Origin: Rhodococcus sp. PAMC28707
Lineage (GTDB): Bacteria; Actinomycetota; Actinomycetes; Mycobacteriales; Mycobacteriaceae
DNA length: 64,000 nt
NCBI RefSeq assembly: GCF_004795915.1
Contig: NZ_CP039253.1
Span: 3,623,501 to 3,687,500, forward strand
Reading direction: 5' to 3'
In this document: one piece after another, positions 24,999 through 34,008 of the stretch
Layout of the letters: each line of letters starts with the position of its first letter
Position numbering within the stretch: the first letter of the stretch is position 1
Translations under genes and position numbers: made by a program
The notes under the pieces: generated by a model
Databases searched by the model: none
The model's input: the letters and a program-made list of their open reading frames with translations, nothing else
Told to the model about the DNA's origin: nothing

Positions 24999-27410
24999 AT
25001 GGCGACAGATAAGCAGGCTCGACGCTCCACGGCGTTGACCCAGTGGGCACAGGCCGCAGCAGGCGTGGGTTTCGGTGTTCCGACTGCCCGCGACATACAG
25101 ACGATCTCGAGCGATCCCGACGGGTGGTCGAAGTCAGGAGTGTCACCCGCGGCGTCCGACTGGGCCGACACGATCACTCATATCAATCACCAGATCAAGT
25201 TCGGGATGGACCCGTTGGAGGTGCTCCGCCACCTCCCGGAGGAGCTACGAACTCCGCGAAGCGGTCCGGCCAAGCCCCCGATCGCCACCTCCAGCTCCAC
25301 GTCCCCGGACATCGAGAAGCCGACTCCGAAAGCGCCGGACACCAAAGCAGGGGAGCGGACACCTATCGACGCGTTGTTGGCGTGGCGAGCGGACCGGATT
25401 GCAGCAGGCGATACCGCTGCAGCGTCGATCAAGGACGTCACGTTTCACAACCTGATCAAGTACGGCCATACCTCAGCGACGCAGATTCGCAAGCAGTTGC
25501 GAGGACCATCGGTGTCCTTGGCGGGGAGTATCGCCGAGGTCTTCTCGAACGCAGGTGCAAAGGATACGAAAGCGGAAGCCGAAGTGCCGAGTGCTGTTGC
25601 CCCGGTCGAGGAAAGCACCAGGGTGGATCCCGCCCCAACTTTTGTCGTCCCGCCGGGGACCGCGCGCCACGGAAGAAAGGACGAGCCGCAAGCGTCGACA
25701 CCGTCGCCCGCTCTTCCAGACAAGTCCGAGTTCAGTGGTCTCGAGTCCTCGGACTTCTGCGAGTACAACTTCGAGAGCACGTTCCAACCCGAGCCACTGA
25801 AGGTATCCAACGCCGGTGACGGGCGCCGGTTGTCATGGTCTCCGCACCCCGATGCAGACGGCTCGATCGCCATCTATCGTGTGATCTCGGGTGAGATCAA
25901 CGCACCGTACAAGCCTGAAGCAGGTGAGCTCCTGGGCGTGACATCACTTACGACGTGGGTCGACGACCGACCGCCGACGTCTGCAGTCCGCAACTATCAG
26001 GTGTGGTGCCATCGCGGACATGATGCTGCGGACGCGACGAGGCAACAGCCCGACAAGATTGCGTACGGCGAAGCGGTAAGTCCTGTGACGGGATTCGAGC
26101 TCACCGAGGACGTGGGCCGGGTGATCGGCCGATGGTCGGCTTTCCAGGGGACCAGAGCTGTGCGTATCTATCGAATTCCCCTGGACGGTATGTCCCCGGT
26201 ATCCAACGATCCCCGATACCAGATCGAACAACACGCCGACAACCTCACCGGCTTCGTCGACGAAGATGTGGTGCGTGGCCAAAGGTACTTGTATCGGGCA
26301 ATCTCCGAGGTATCGGTCGCTGATGGCGTGCGACAATCCGCGCCGTCGCAGGGCGAGATTCTGGTTTCCGTCGTTCTCGAACCAGTGGAAGACCTCACAG
26401 TCCACCCGGACCAGGATCCGAACAAGCCCTCCTTCGAACTGGTTTGGACGACACCCGAATCCGGCCATGTTCTCGTTTATCGCACCGAGACTCCACCCGA
26501 CGCTGGACTGCGTTTCGCAGTCCTGGCGGAAGGTTCAATCGAAGTAGAGGGCTTGTCTCGCCAAACGCAACTCGCTCAACCTATCGAGGCTGGTGAGGGT
26601 GGCACGTCGCGGATGCGGAGAATTCCCTGGCCTGCGGGCTGGGACCGCGCGTATCTCACACCGGTCACCCTTCTCAACGGTTCGGCTCGCGTCGGGAAGA
26701 CGACCGTGCAGACCCGCCCGATCTCGCCGGTAACCGACGCGCGGATAGTGGAGCGTTGCGCAAACCAGCTGGTGACCTTTGGCTGGCCGAAGGCAGCAGC
26801 GAGTGTGTACGCGTACTACGGGCCTAGAAATCATGTGCCCGAAAATCTGCTGGAAAGTCAACCGAATCTGGAGATTTCGGCGACCCAGTACAAGCGCGAC
26901 GGGGGTTTGTCCTTCAAGCGGCTACCACCCGGAGGTTGTTCTGTACATCTCGTTCCGATCGCGTACTCGCGCGGTGAACGGGTGGCCGGCACGGTAACCA
27001 CTTTGGACTACAAAGGTCTCGCAAGTATTTGGTATCTGCTCAATCGAATTGTGACACCGAACGGTGGAACCCGTCTGGAGATCACAATGGGCGCCGATGG
27101 CGACCTGGAGCCCCCTGCCCCGTTCACGTTGGTCTACAACCACGAAAGGCTGCCCCTCAGCGCACGAGACGGTGAGGCTCTGCTGTTGAGCGATCAGAAC
27201 GATCATTCCGGTCGCGAGATGCGGCAGTTTCTTCCCCCACGCTTGGTCCCACAGTGGACTCCGACCGGATGGAGTGCAGACGCAACCAACCGCCGCGGAT
27301 ATGTCAGATTGTTCTTGGACATCGATTCGGCGCGAGCGAAGTCGTATGCGTTGCTGGACCCGCCTGTCGCACAGCTTCTCTTGGAGACCGATGCGAGACC
27401 GGACCGGTGA
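24999..27410 (+). CDS. FN3-like repeat protein of the tubulin-like operon
   Basis: 803 residues from ATG 24,999, one base after the previous stop. The N-terminal 250 residues contain helical segments and a Pro/Thr/Lys linker. After about residue 270 come beta-sandwich repeats of fibronectin type III character: RRLSWSPHPDADGSIAIYRV, then SFELVWTTPESGHVLVYRTE, and VTFGWPKAAASVYAYYG. Each has a W...Y.V/Y rhythm. There is no signal peptide, so these FN3-like domains appear cytoplasmic, which is unusual and suggests a scaffold. It overlaps the GAP1-like gene by four bases (GTGA). Confidence 0.65.
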   Translation: MATDKQARRSTALTQWAQAAAGVGFGVPTARDIQTISSDPDGWSKSGVSPAASDWADTITHINHQIKFGMDPLEVLRHLPEELRTPRSGPAKPPIATSSSTSPDIEKPTPKAPDTKAGERTPIDALLAWRADRIAAGDTAAASIKDVTFHNLIKYGHTSATQIRKQLRGPSVSLAGSIAEVFSNAGAKDTKAEAEVPSAVAPVEESTRVDPAPTFVVPPGTARHGRKDEPQASTPSPALPDKSEFSGLESSDFCEYNFESTFQPEPLKVSNAGDGRRLSWSPHPDADGSIAIYRVISGEINAPYKPEAGELLGVTSLTTWVDDRPPTSAVRNYQVWCHRGHDAADATRQQPDKIAYGEAVSPVTGFELTEDVGRVIGRWSAFQGTRAVRIYRIPLDGMSPVSNDPRYQIEQHADNLTGFVDEDVVRGQRYLYRAISEVSVADGVRQSAPSQGEILVSVVLEPVEDLTVHPDQDPNKPSFELVWTTPESGHVLVYRTETPPDAGLRFAVLAEGSIEVEGLSRQTQLAQPIEAGEGGTSRMRRIPWPAGWDRAYLTPVTLLNGSARVGKTTVQTRPISPVTDARIVERCANQLVTFGWPKAAASVYAYYGPRNHVPENLLESQPNLEISATQYKRDGGLSFKRLPPGGCSVHLVPIAYSRGERVAGTVTTLDYKGLASIWYLLNRIVTPNGGTRLEITMGADGDLEPPAPFTLVYNHERLPLSARDGEALLLSDQNDHSGREMRQFLPPRLVPQWTPTGWSADATNRRGYVRLFLDIDSARAKSYALLDPPVAQLLLETDARPDR

Positions 27411-30127
27411 CACCGTCGGCTCCGACACGTTTCGCACACCTGATCTACACGTCGTTCGACGACGGCTCGGGTAGTGGAGGCGGATGGCAAGTCAAGGATG
27501 TCTCAGGAGACCTGGATCCGGCCGAGCGTGACGCTCTGACGGCCTGGGTGTCGACTCGATTCGATCTGCAGCCGGTGTTGGAACGGTATCCGACGCCGGA
27601 AGCAATCGAAGGCCGCGAGCGTCGGTTGATGTACGCCGCGGTACCGGGTGGTGCGGCCTACTGGCATACCGCCGAAGCAGGCACCGATGGATCTGGTCGT
27701 CCGGGAAACATCTTCGCGCACGTTGTGTTGGACCGTGCCATCGACGATCCGATCCCGGCCTTTCGGCCTATTCAACTGTGGTTGTCGCCCTCCTGGTCGA
27801 TGCCGTACGGGCCGGCGGCCACGAGATCCGCAGTTGTGTCTTCGACGTCGCTTCCGGAACCTGGCAGTGCAATTACCCGCGAGAAGGTGCTTGCATTCTT
27901 GACAGACGTCAGCGTGTTTCGCCTCGGGGTGCTTCAGGTTCTGCTCGATGCCGTGGCTCACGCGTGGGAAGGTGGACCACCGGTGGTGCTGCTGACCGAG
28001 AACTCGGAATCGGGCACCCTGTGGATCGGCGCTGTCAGCTTTTTCATGTCGCCGGCGACGAGCAGGCGATTCAACTGGAGCACTCACGATCGAGCGGGCG
28101 CGGTTGTTGAAAATATCGGGAGAAGAGTTCATCTCACCGTCGCCCCGGATTCCGAGAAGGAGTCCCTCCAAGCTCTCAGCGGCATAGTTGTCCTCGACTC
28201 ACAGGACGATCCGATTTTGGGAGTGCTCGACGGAGTCCCGCATCGGACGCACCACGGGGTCTCGGTCGAGGTCACGCCGTGGTCGATGCTGGCACAAGCG
28301 TCGCTGAGCGACTACGCGACCGCTCTGTCCGTCGTCGAACTTCAGGACGCTATAGCGGAGGAGGCGGGTGGTGAAGGGTTGTCGCCGATGTGGCCATTGG
28401 CGATCGCAGTGCTGTCGTTCCCAAGCTTGGAAGACGTCAAGCGCGAGGCATCGAGAGTAGTCTCCGAGCATCGACCGGGATCGCTTCTTCCCGAGTCACG
28501 ACTCGCGGAAGTGTCCGACGAGATCGATGCCGAATTCGCGCCGCAGTCCGCGGTCGAGGCCATGGCCGCACTTGTTCGCTCGAAGTCGCACGGCCGCAAT
28601 ACAACCGGCGCTCTCAGCAGCCTGATCAGACTTGCAGTGCGCGACGACGAGTGGATGAGCCTGCATCCCGCCGGCGAGATCGGAGCAGAGTTCGCAGGTT
28701 TGGCTCCGTCTGTCTTTTCGACCGATATCAGTGCGCTACTCGGCGAACTCTCAGGCTTGGCGTGTGATCGATTCACTAAGAATGCCGATCTGACAGTGCG
28801 CCTTCTTCGCATCGCAGACGTGCTCGTAGCGACCAATGCCGATGCGGCAGTGAGTTTCGACCTCGTCGAGCAGTTGTGCCAGGTTTTCGAAAATGTCGCA
28901 GCTGAATTGATGGATCCAGCAGCTGGACCGAGGATCGTCGCAACAGTAGGTCGTCGACTGGACGAGCGTACTTTGCGCTTAGTCGTCCGTCGGACTCTTG
29001 CGACCATGCCGCGGCTGAGGGAGGTTCGGTTCGGTCACCGATTTTCGGCGGAAGTCATCCGATGGGTCGCTCCATCGAAGTTGGACGTTCCAGCACTGTG
29101 TCAGATCGCCGATGAGAAGAATCAGCTCGAGTATCCCTACGACGTCGCGTTGTTCCTGGAGTATGTGTACAGCACGTTGATGCTTGATTGGGCCTCGCCT
29201 CCTGAACGGGCTCACGTGCGGGAATATGCCGGCCTTGCTGTGTGGGGAATCCTCGATGACCAACGGGAAAGGGCCGACCCGAGTGACCGATCCGAGGATC
29301 TTCGTGCGCTGTGTCGACTGAATACGTTGTCGCCGAGTGACGTCGGTGCCCTGTTCAAAACATTCGGCGAATTCGTTCCGCCCGAAGCCGCGCGTCAAGT
29401 GGTTCTGTACGCGGAGGACACTGCTCACTTGGCCACGGTCCTGGCGCACCTCATTGCGGCGGGCCACCGGCCGAAACTTGATGGTCGGCGGGTGAAGTCC
29501 GACCAGGTGACCATAGCGTGGGGCGCGTTGCGTGGACTGGCAGATTGGGGTGACTTGACTCGCTCCGCTGTCGTGAATTTCATCGACACTTACTTCGATC
29601 CGATCATGAACGACTACAACGAACTCTTCGGTCGCAGTATTGCGGCATCAGAACTAGCGCAGGATCTTTCGCAGAAACTCGGACTTCTTTTCTATGTAGC
29701 ACAGTCGATGGGGCATGATGTTTCGGCTTATACGGCCGAATGCCGTTCGCATCTGATCGCGACTGCCGAGTCCCAGTCCGGTCAGCTTCGTGCCTTGATG
29801 GCACGGAGTGTCGTCGATGTGTCTCGCATGGCAGGTAAGTCGTTCATCGATTTCGTCGAGCAGCGCTATCAGCGACCATCGGCACGTCCCTCCAGGGAGG
29901 ACGAGTTCTTGTCCGAACTTGTCCGGAAACAGTTGTATTCGGGACCGTCGGACTCGGATTCACTGCGCGATGCAATGTGGCCTCTCGTTCGTGACATGGC
30001 CGCACACGATGCCGAGAGAATCTTTGCGAACTACCCGCGTTGTGTGGGGGAGTGGTTGGAGGCACACGGTATTCGTCGATACATCTCGGATATCAGGCCA
30101 AGCGAAGATAGAGGGGCACAGTGGTAG
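27407..30127 (+). CDS. GTPase-associated protein 1 (GAP1)-like protein
   Basis: 906 residues from GTG 27,407, overlapping the previous stop. The first 150 residues (RFAHLIYTSFDDGSGSGGGW, ALTAWVSTRF, ERRLMYAAVPGG, NIFAHVVLDRA) match my memory of the GAP1 N-terminal type 2 domain. In that domain a 'YTS..D......GWQVK' opening and 'FAHVVLDR' motif recur next to double-GTPase genes. The rest is long alpha-helical, consistent with GAP1 middle and C-terminal regions. The family is defined by genomic association with GTPases; activity is unknown. Here it lies two genes upstream of the predicted double-type GTPase, which supports the assignment. Confidence 0.7.
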   Translation: MTPSAPTRFAHLIYTSFDDGSGSGGGWQVKDVSGDLDPAERDALTAWVSTRFDLQPVLERYPTPEAIEGRERRLMYAAVPGGAAYWHTAEAGTDGSGRPGNIFAHVVLDRAIDDPIPAFRPIQLWLSPSWSMPYGPAATRSAVVSSTSLPEPGSAITREKVLAFLTDVSVFRLGVLQVLLDAVAHAWEGGPPVVLLTENSESGTLWIGAVSFFMSPATSRRFNWSTHDRAGAVVENIGRRVHLTVAPDSEKESLQALSGIVVLDSQDDPILGVLDGVPHRTHHGVSVEVTPWSMLAQASLSDYATALSVVELQDAIAEEAGGEGLSPMWPLAIAVLSFPSLEDVKREASRVVSEHRPGSLLPESRLAEVSDEIDAEFAPQSAVEAMAALVRSKSHGRNTTGALSSLIRLAVRDDEWMSLHPAGEIGAEFAGLAPSVFSTDISALLGELSGLACDRFTKNADLTVRLLRIADVLVATNADAAVSFDLVEQLCQVFENVAAELMDPAAGPRIVATVGRRLDERTLRLVVRRTLATMPRLREVRFGHRFSAEVIRWVAPSKLDVPALCQIADEKNQLEYPYDVALFLEYVYSTLMLDWASPPERAHVREYAGLAVWGILDDQRERADPSDRSEDLRALCRLNTLSPSDVGALFKTFGEFVPPEAARQVVLYAEDTAHLATVLAHLIAAGHRPKLDGRRVKSDQVTIAWGALRGLADWGDLTRSAVVNFIDTYFDPIMNDYNELFGRSIAASELAQDLSQKLGLLFYVAQSMGHDVSAYTAECRSHLIATAESQSGQLRALMARSVVDVSRMAGKSFIDFVEQRYQRPSARPSREDEFLSELVRKQLYSGPSDSDSLRDAMWPLVRDMAAHDAERIFANYPRCVGEWLEAHGIRRYISDIRPSEDRGAQW

Positions 30128-30167
30128 ACAATGCAACAATGCAGGATCATCGAAAGGACACCATCTG

Positions 30168-31202
30168 ATGGTTACCTACGTGCTGGACGGCAAGAGTAAA
30201 GCCCACCTGCCGAAACGGCCACTGATGGTGTCCATGTCGGTGGTAGGTGTCGCAGGAGCCGCTGCACTCGACGTCCGTCACAGCGGCGTCTCTGATCCCA
30301 CTGTGATTGCGCACAGCCCCGGGATGCTCATCCTGCCCAGGGTGGAGTACGAGATGCTGCTTGTAGCCATTCCCGCGCAGGGCAATTCGACCTTCCCGAG
30401 TGGGACGACGATTCACGTTTCGGTCGCGGTCGATAGTTCGAACGAAGCAGACCCTGATCGTGCGCAGCTCACCCCGCGCGATGTGTCAGGTTTGAGTTAT
30501 CTCGAGCTCGCCACGATCGGTCCCGACGGTGATCGCATTGCCGTAGTCACCCGCTTGGAGGAGCCTGAGATCGAACTCGGGCCCTTGGCGTCGTCAGCGC
30601 GGGCCGCGGCCAGGTCGGTGCTCCGCGTCGACCAATTGTCCGATAGTCAGCAGACCATGCTCGACATCCGGGTGGACACCAGTGCGTCCATGTTGCCCGC
30701 GATTGCGGATGGCAGTGTGCGCGCGATCATGGAGATACTTGCGGGAGTGTCCACCGTGATTTCGTACGATCGAAATCCCGAAGTAACGATCGTCGGAAAC
30801 GCGTCGGCCGGTCTTCCGTACAGTGGACCCGGTGATTTGGGATCGACGGTCCATACGCATCTCGAAACAACGAAGCCAGGCATCGGCTTTGGAAATGGCG
30901 ACCAATTCGACGCCGTGAGACCGGACTCTATGGTCGTCCTCGTTACTGATTCCCCATCAGACTTCGTCGCGAGTGGACGCGAGTCGGCTGATTCGCGATT
31001 CGCCTCGATGATCGCGTCGTCATCGCGAGCAGCGCAACGTTGCCGCGCTTTCGCAGGCGCGGTCGTAGTCCCCGCGCCGGACGGCTCCGACACTGCAGAC
31101 TATCTGGTCTCTCGACCATCCGAGGTCGAGGAAATTGTTCGGTCGTTCCTCCGCCCATTGAACGATCGTATCGCCAACGATGCACGAGGATCCTCGATAT
31201 GA
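30168..31202 (+). CDS. Divergent VWA-like protein
   Basis: 344 residues from ATG 30,168, with AAAGGA about ten bases upstream. Residues 1-150 are beta-rich. From about 160 a VWA fold begins: MLDIRVDTSASMLP (MIDAS DxSxS), ending MVVLVTDSPSDFV, with an AFAGAVVVPAPDG strand. There is no signal peptide or transmembrane helix, so it is cytoplasmic. Together with the anchored VWA protein earlier in the operon this gives one VWA on each side of the membrane. It overlaps the GTPase start (ATGA). Confidence 0.7.
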   Translation: MVTYVLDGKSKAHLPKRPLMVSMSVVGVAGAAALDVRHSGVSDPTVIAHSPGMLILPRVEYEMLLVAIPAQGNSTFPSGTTIHVSVAVDSSNEADPDRAQLTPRDVSGLSYLELATIGPDGDRIAVVTRLEEPEIELGPLASSARAAARSVLRVDQLSDSQQTMLDIRVDTSASMLPAIADGSVRAIMEILAGVSTVISYDRNPEVTIVGNASAGLPYSGPGDLGSTVHTHLETTKPGIGFGNGDQFDAVRPDSMVVLVTDSPSDFVASGRESADSRFASMIASSSRAAQRCRAFAGAVVVPAPDGSDTADYLVSRPSEVEEIVRSFLRPLNDRIANDARGSSI

Positions 31203-32356
31203 CCAAGTGCCCCAGGTGCTTCAATCATCTTTCCCCCGAGTGGTTTGCGTGGACGGCCGAGACACCGACGGAAACAGAATCGAATAAGCGCGCATCAGCG
31301 TACAGCGGCGTCCCCGTGGTTATGGGTACGACGATAGAGCTACGCAAGCCGGAAAACGGGCCTCCTGATTGGACTCCCACTCCTAACTACGCTGAGGAAC
31401 AGCTCGGCCGGCCTGCTGTGGATTTGTGTCCGATCTGCCATTTCAAGTTACCGGCGTACTGGCGTTGGGGAAACGCCACCTGCATCACGATGGCCGGAGC
31501 TCGCGCAACGGGAAAGACTGTCTATATCGCTGTCATGATCAAACAACTGCAGCGTCTCGTGGAGAAGCAAGGGCAATCGGTCGATCCAGCCAATCAAGAG
31601 ACCGAGCGTAACTATCGCGAGTTCTACGAACGCCCCCTCTATGAGGAGCGGGGCCTTCTCGAGCCCACTCCCACCGTCAACACAGCGAGTTCCTACCAGC
31701 GGGATCCGCTGATCTTCAGCTTGGGAATCTGGCAAGGAGTCAAGCAGTACTTGGTGATTCGCGACGTAGCTGGTGAGGATCTGGAGAACGCGAATACCGA
31801 AGGACATGCCTGGCACTTCTTCGGTCTGGCCGATGCCGTCCTGTTTCTGTTCGACCCGCTGCGCGTCGAGGAGATTGCGCACCAGTTGATGGATCTCATT
31901 CCCATGCAAGGCTACCGAGGCGGCGATCCCAGGGTAGTTTTTCGCACGGTCACCGACCTGATCAACCGCCAGACTCCGCGCATTGCAATGATCTTGTCGA
32001 AGTTCGATGCATTGCAAGCTCTCCAGAACGTCAACGGCAGCCAATGGAGTGAGATCATGTCCAATCCGGGTGCAGCATTCTCGCGCGACCCGGGCATGGA
32101 CAGCCCGACATACAACGAAGACGATGGTCGGTTGTTGCACGAAGAAGTCAGTAGCTTGCTTCAGCGACTCGATGCGGGCCCTGTGATCCGATCAGTCACG
32201 AACACACAGACGGGGCAGGCATACCCTCATCGCTTCTTTGCCGTATCGGCGCTCGGAGATTCACCGGTCGGAAGTCGGCTCCACGACAACGGAATCTCGC
32301 CCTTTCGGTGCCTCGACCCCATTCGTTGGGTTCTCTCGGCTAACGGTGTGCTCTAG
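31199..32356 (+). CDS. Zinc-ribbon GTPase of the double-GTPase 2 type
   Basis: 385 residues from ATG 31,199 (overlaps the previous stop). Two CxxC pairs, Cys4/Cys7 and Cys77/Cys80, make a zinc ribbon. A P-loop follows: GARATGKTVYIAVMI at 100-114, G3-like VIRDVAGEDL at 187-195, and G4-like MILSKFD at 264-270, in the NKxD position. FLFDP resembles Walker B-adjacent strands in TRAFAC-like GTPases. This domain order matches the DO-GTPase2 family found beside GAP1 genes. It probably acts as the switch of the operon's complex. GTP rather than ATP is inferred from SKFD. Confidence 0.75.
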   Translation: MTKCPRCFNHLSPEWFAWTAETPTETESNKRASAYSGVPVVMGTTIELRKPENGPPDWTPTPNYAEEQLGRPAVDLCPICHFKLPAYWRWGNATCITMAGARATGKTVYIAVMIKQLQRLVEKQGQSVDPANQETERNYREFYERPLYEERGLLEPTPTVNTASSYQRDPLIFSLGIWQGVKQYLVIRDVAGEDLENANTEGHAWHFFGLADAVLFLFDPLRVEEIAHQLMDLIPMQGYRGGDPRVVFRTVTDLINRQTPRIAMILSKFDALQALQNVNGSQWSEIMSNPGAAFSRDPGMDSPTYNEDDGRLLHEEVSSLLQRLDAGPVIRSVTNTQTGQAYPHRFFAVSALGDSPVGSRLHDNGISPFRCLDPIRWVLSANGVL

Positions 32357-32371
32357 AACGGAGACGGTTTC

Positions 32372-32965
32372 ATGACGCAGAACGACGATCCTTGGTTCGG
32401 CGGGAATGCGGCTTCCAGGCCGCTGCCGAGCACAGATCCCTTCGGTCTCGCTGGGCCGGCCGAGTCGGTGCTCGCTTCGCGCAACTCTTCTGCGGGCTGG
32501 ACGCCGCGGGGATCTGGTGCGCCGTTGGTTGCAAGACCGATACCCATGCATGTTGCTTTCGGTGTGTTGGCTCTGGCTGCCGTGTTGTCGTTGTTGACCG
32601 CGCTTTTAGGTGTGCTGACCATTTTGGATCTGCAGGGTCGCGTTCAAAACCTGGTCGGTATGGAGCCCTCGGGGGCGGCAACCTTGTACACGGACGACTA
32701 CATCGACGGAGCCACCATTGCTTTGGTCTTCGCAATGGTCGCAGTTGCCGCTGCCTTCGCGTTCGGATATGTCACGTTCGCGCGCGGCGTGTACCAGGGG
32801 AAGCACTGGCCACGTGTGTGGGCGTCGGGACTTGCGGTGGTCTCGCTGTTCGGATTGCTCGGTGGGCCCTTGGTCGTAACAATTGTCTTACTCGGCCTCG
32901 TTGCCGTCGCACTACTTTGGTTGCCCGTGTCGCGTAGGTATTGCGACTACGCTTCCACGCGCTGA
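32372..32965 (+). CDS. Four-helix membrane protein, last gene of the operon
   Basis: 197 residues from ATG 32,372, 15 bases after the GTPase stop. The N-terminus is soluble and contains DPWFGGN and TDPFGLAG, again DPFG-like motifs. Four transmembrane helices follow: VAFGVLALAAVLSLLTALLG, ATIALVFAMVAVAAAFAFG, ASGLAVVSLFGLLGG and PLVVTIVLLGLVAVALLWL. It resembles the first operon protein in layout. Likely a membrane subunit; function unknown. Confidence 0.7.
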   Translation: MTQNDDPWFGGNAASRPLPSTDPFGLAGPAESVLASRNSSAGWTPRGSGAPLVARPIPMHVAFGVLALAAVLSLLTALLGVLTILDLQGRVQNLVGMEPSGAATLYTDDYIDGATIALVFAMVAVAAAFAFGYVTFARGVYQGKHWPRVWASGLAVVSLFGLLGGPLVVTIVLLGLVAVALLWLPVSRRYCDYASTR

Positions 32966-33024
32966 GCTGGTTGAGAACACGATTGAGGTAGGCGCCCGTA
33001 GAAATGCCGTTGGTAATATGCCGG

Positions 33025-33269
33025 CTACGTGGCGTACAACCACTTCAGCTGCCCATCGACCACCGATGGTGTCCACACCCCGGCGAACGGGCGGCCCGAC
33101 TCGAAAGCATCAGCGAAATCGGTGAGCACTGCGCTGATCGAGATCCACTGCGGGCCGCCGTCGTCGGCGCCGACCTTGTCGAATTCGGTCACGCATCCGT
33201 GTAGTGGACCGGGCCTGGTGTCGACGAACAGTAAATTGCCGTCGATGCCCGCGAACAGTACGAACTCTG
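33025..33269. repeat. SMI1 segment, direct repeat copy A
   Basis: 245 bases aligned without gaps to 37,950-38,194, with about 22 mismatches by eye (about 91% identity). Both copies have the same orientation and lie 4,925 bases apart, bracketing the T7SS toxin operon and the Fic gene. Recombination between them could delete or exchange the 4.9-kb segment. Confidence 0.9.
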
Positions 33270-33459
33270 ACGGCCCGATGACCACCGGGCGCACGGACCG
33301 AATGGCAGATACCGGAGCGCATCCCAAGGTTCGTGCGCTTCGACCGACCCAGTGCCGAGTACATCGAGGCCCCGAATCCGCCACTGCGGATTCAGTATCC
33401 GCTACCGCGCTGCCTGTGTTGGGCAGGGGAGTAGCTGACGCCGACGTCGTAGCGGGCAA
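33025..33459 (-). pseudogene. Truncated SMI1/KNR4-like immunity gene
   Basis: The last 85 residues (EFVLFAGIDGNLLFVDTRPG, CVTEFDKVGADDGGPQWISI and the end QLKWLYAT) match the C-terminus of the intact SMI1/KNR4-type gene at 37,950-38,876. The matching 245 bases are about 91% identical. The upstream part (VRPVVIGPSEFV) still resembles the SMI1 strand before WxPFA. The first 55 residues, however, are Ala/Ser/Arg-rich with no SMI1 features, and the first two thirds of the domain are missing. It is probably a 5'-truncated copy left by recombination, convergent with the operon above. Confidence 0.7.
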
Positions 33460-33633
33460 AGCCGAATGCGCATGAGATTAATAGTCTCCCCACCAATTAG
33501 GCAGTTGAATACGCAATCGGAGCGCTCTGGAGTTGCTCAGTCTCCACTCGAAAGGCGAGCGCAACACAGTTTTGGCAAGCGAGGTAGTCGTTCGGCCGAC
33601 CGATCTCGCTGCGAAAGGACTCGAGCGAAGCAA

Positions 33634-34008
33634 TCAGTCGAAGAGAAACTCTGGATCAGCCGACGAATAAATCTCCACTTGGCCCCAATCGCCCTCGGCG
33701 ACATACCGGCCTTCATCGAAAGACAGATTGTCGATATTGCCGAGGTCGACGTCCCCGGTTGCGTCTGTGTACTGCTGGGCCGATCTTGATATCCACTTTA
33801 CCGCGGTGACCGCGCTGAATACCAGCCTGCCGAGGGCGTAACAGTACTGCTCGTCGGGCTTCGGAGGTTTGTAACGTGAGCTTTCCGGCGTCAGCACCGC
33901 ATCGAGCGCGAACGTGAACTGGCCCGGAGCCTCAGATATGGACAGCACGTAGCTGTCCTCCAGGTACACGCCGGCGAGGCCCTTCAGCTGCGAATATTCG
34001 TTGTTCAT
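33634..34008 (-). CDS. Candidate immunity protein for the adjacent T7SS toxin
   Basis: 124 residues from ATG 34,008, which overlaps the toxin stop (ATGA), so translation is coupled. An ATG twelve bases earlier (34,020) lies inside the toxin gene. The protein is acidic, with a beta-rich body (GLAGVYLEDSYVLSISEAPG, FTFALDAVLTPES, GDWGQVEIYSS) typical of small toxin-neutralising proteins. No family recognised. Role inferred from position directly after a polymorphic toxin. Confidence 0.6.
   Translation of the reverse strand: MNNEYSQLKGLAGVYLEDSYVLSISEAPGQFTFALDAVLTPESSRYKPPKPDEQYCYALGRLVFSAVTAVKWISRSAQQYTDATGDVDLGNIDNLSFDEGRYVAEGDWGQVEIYSSADPEFLFD

Noticed and set aside
29808..30167. N-terminal extension of the divergent VWA protein
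   Set aside because: Lies inside the GAP1-like gene in another frame; ATG 30,168 gives a clean protein.
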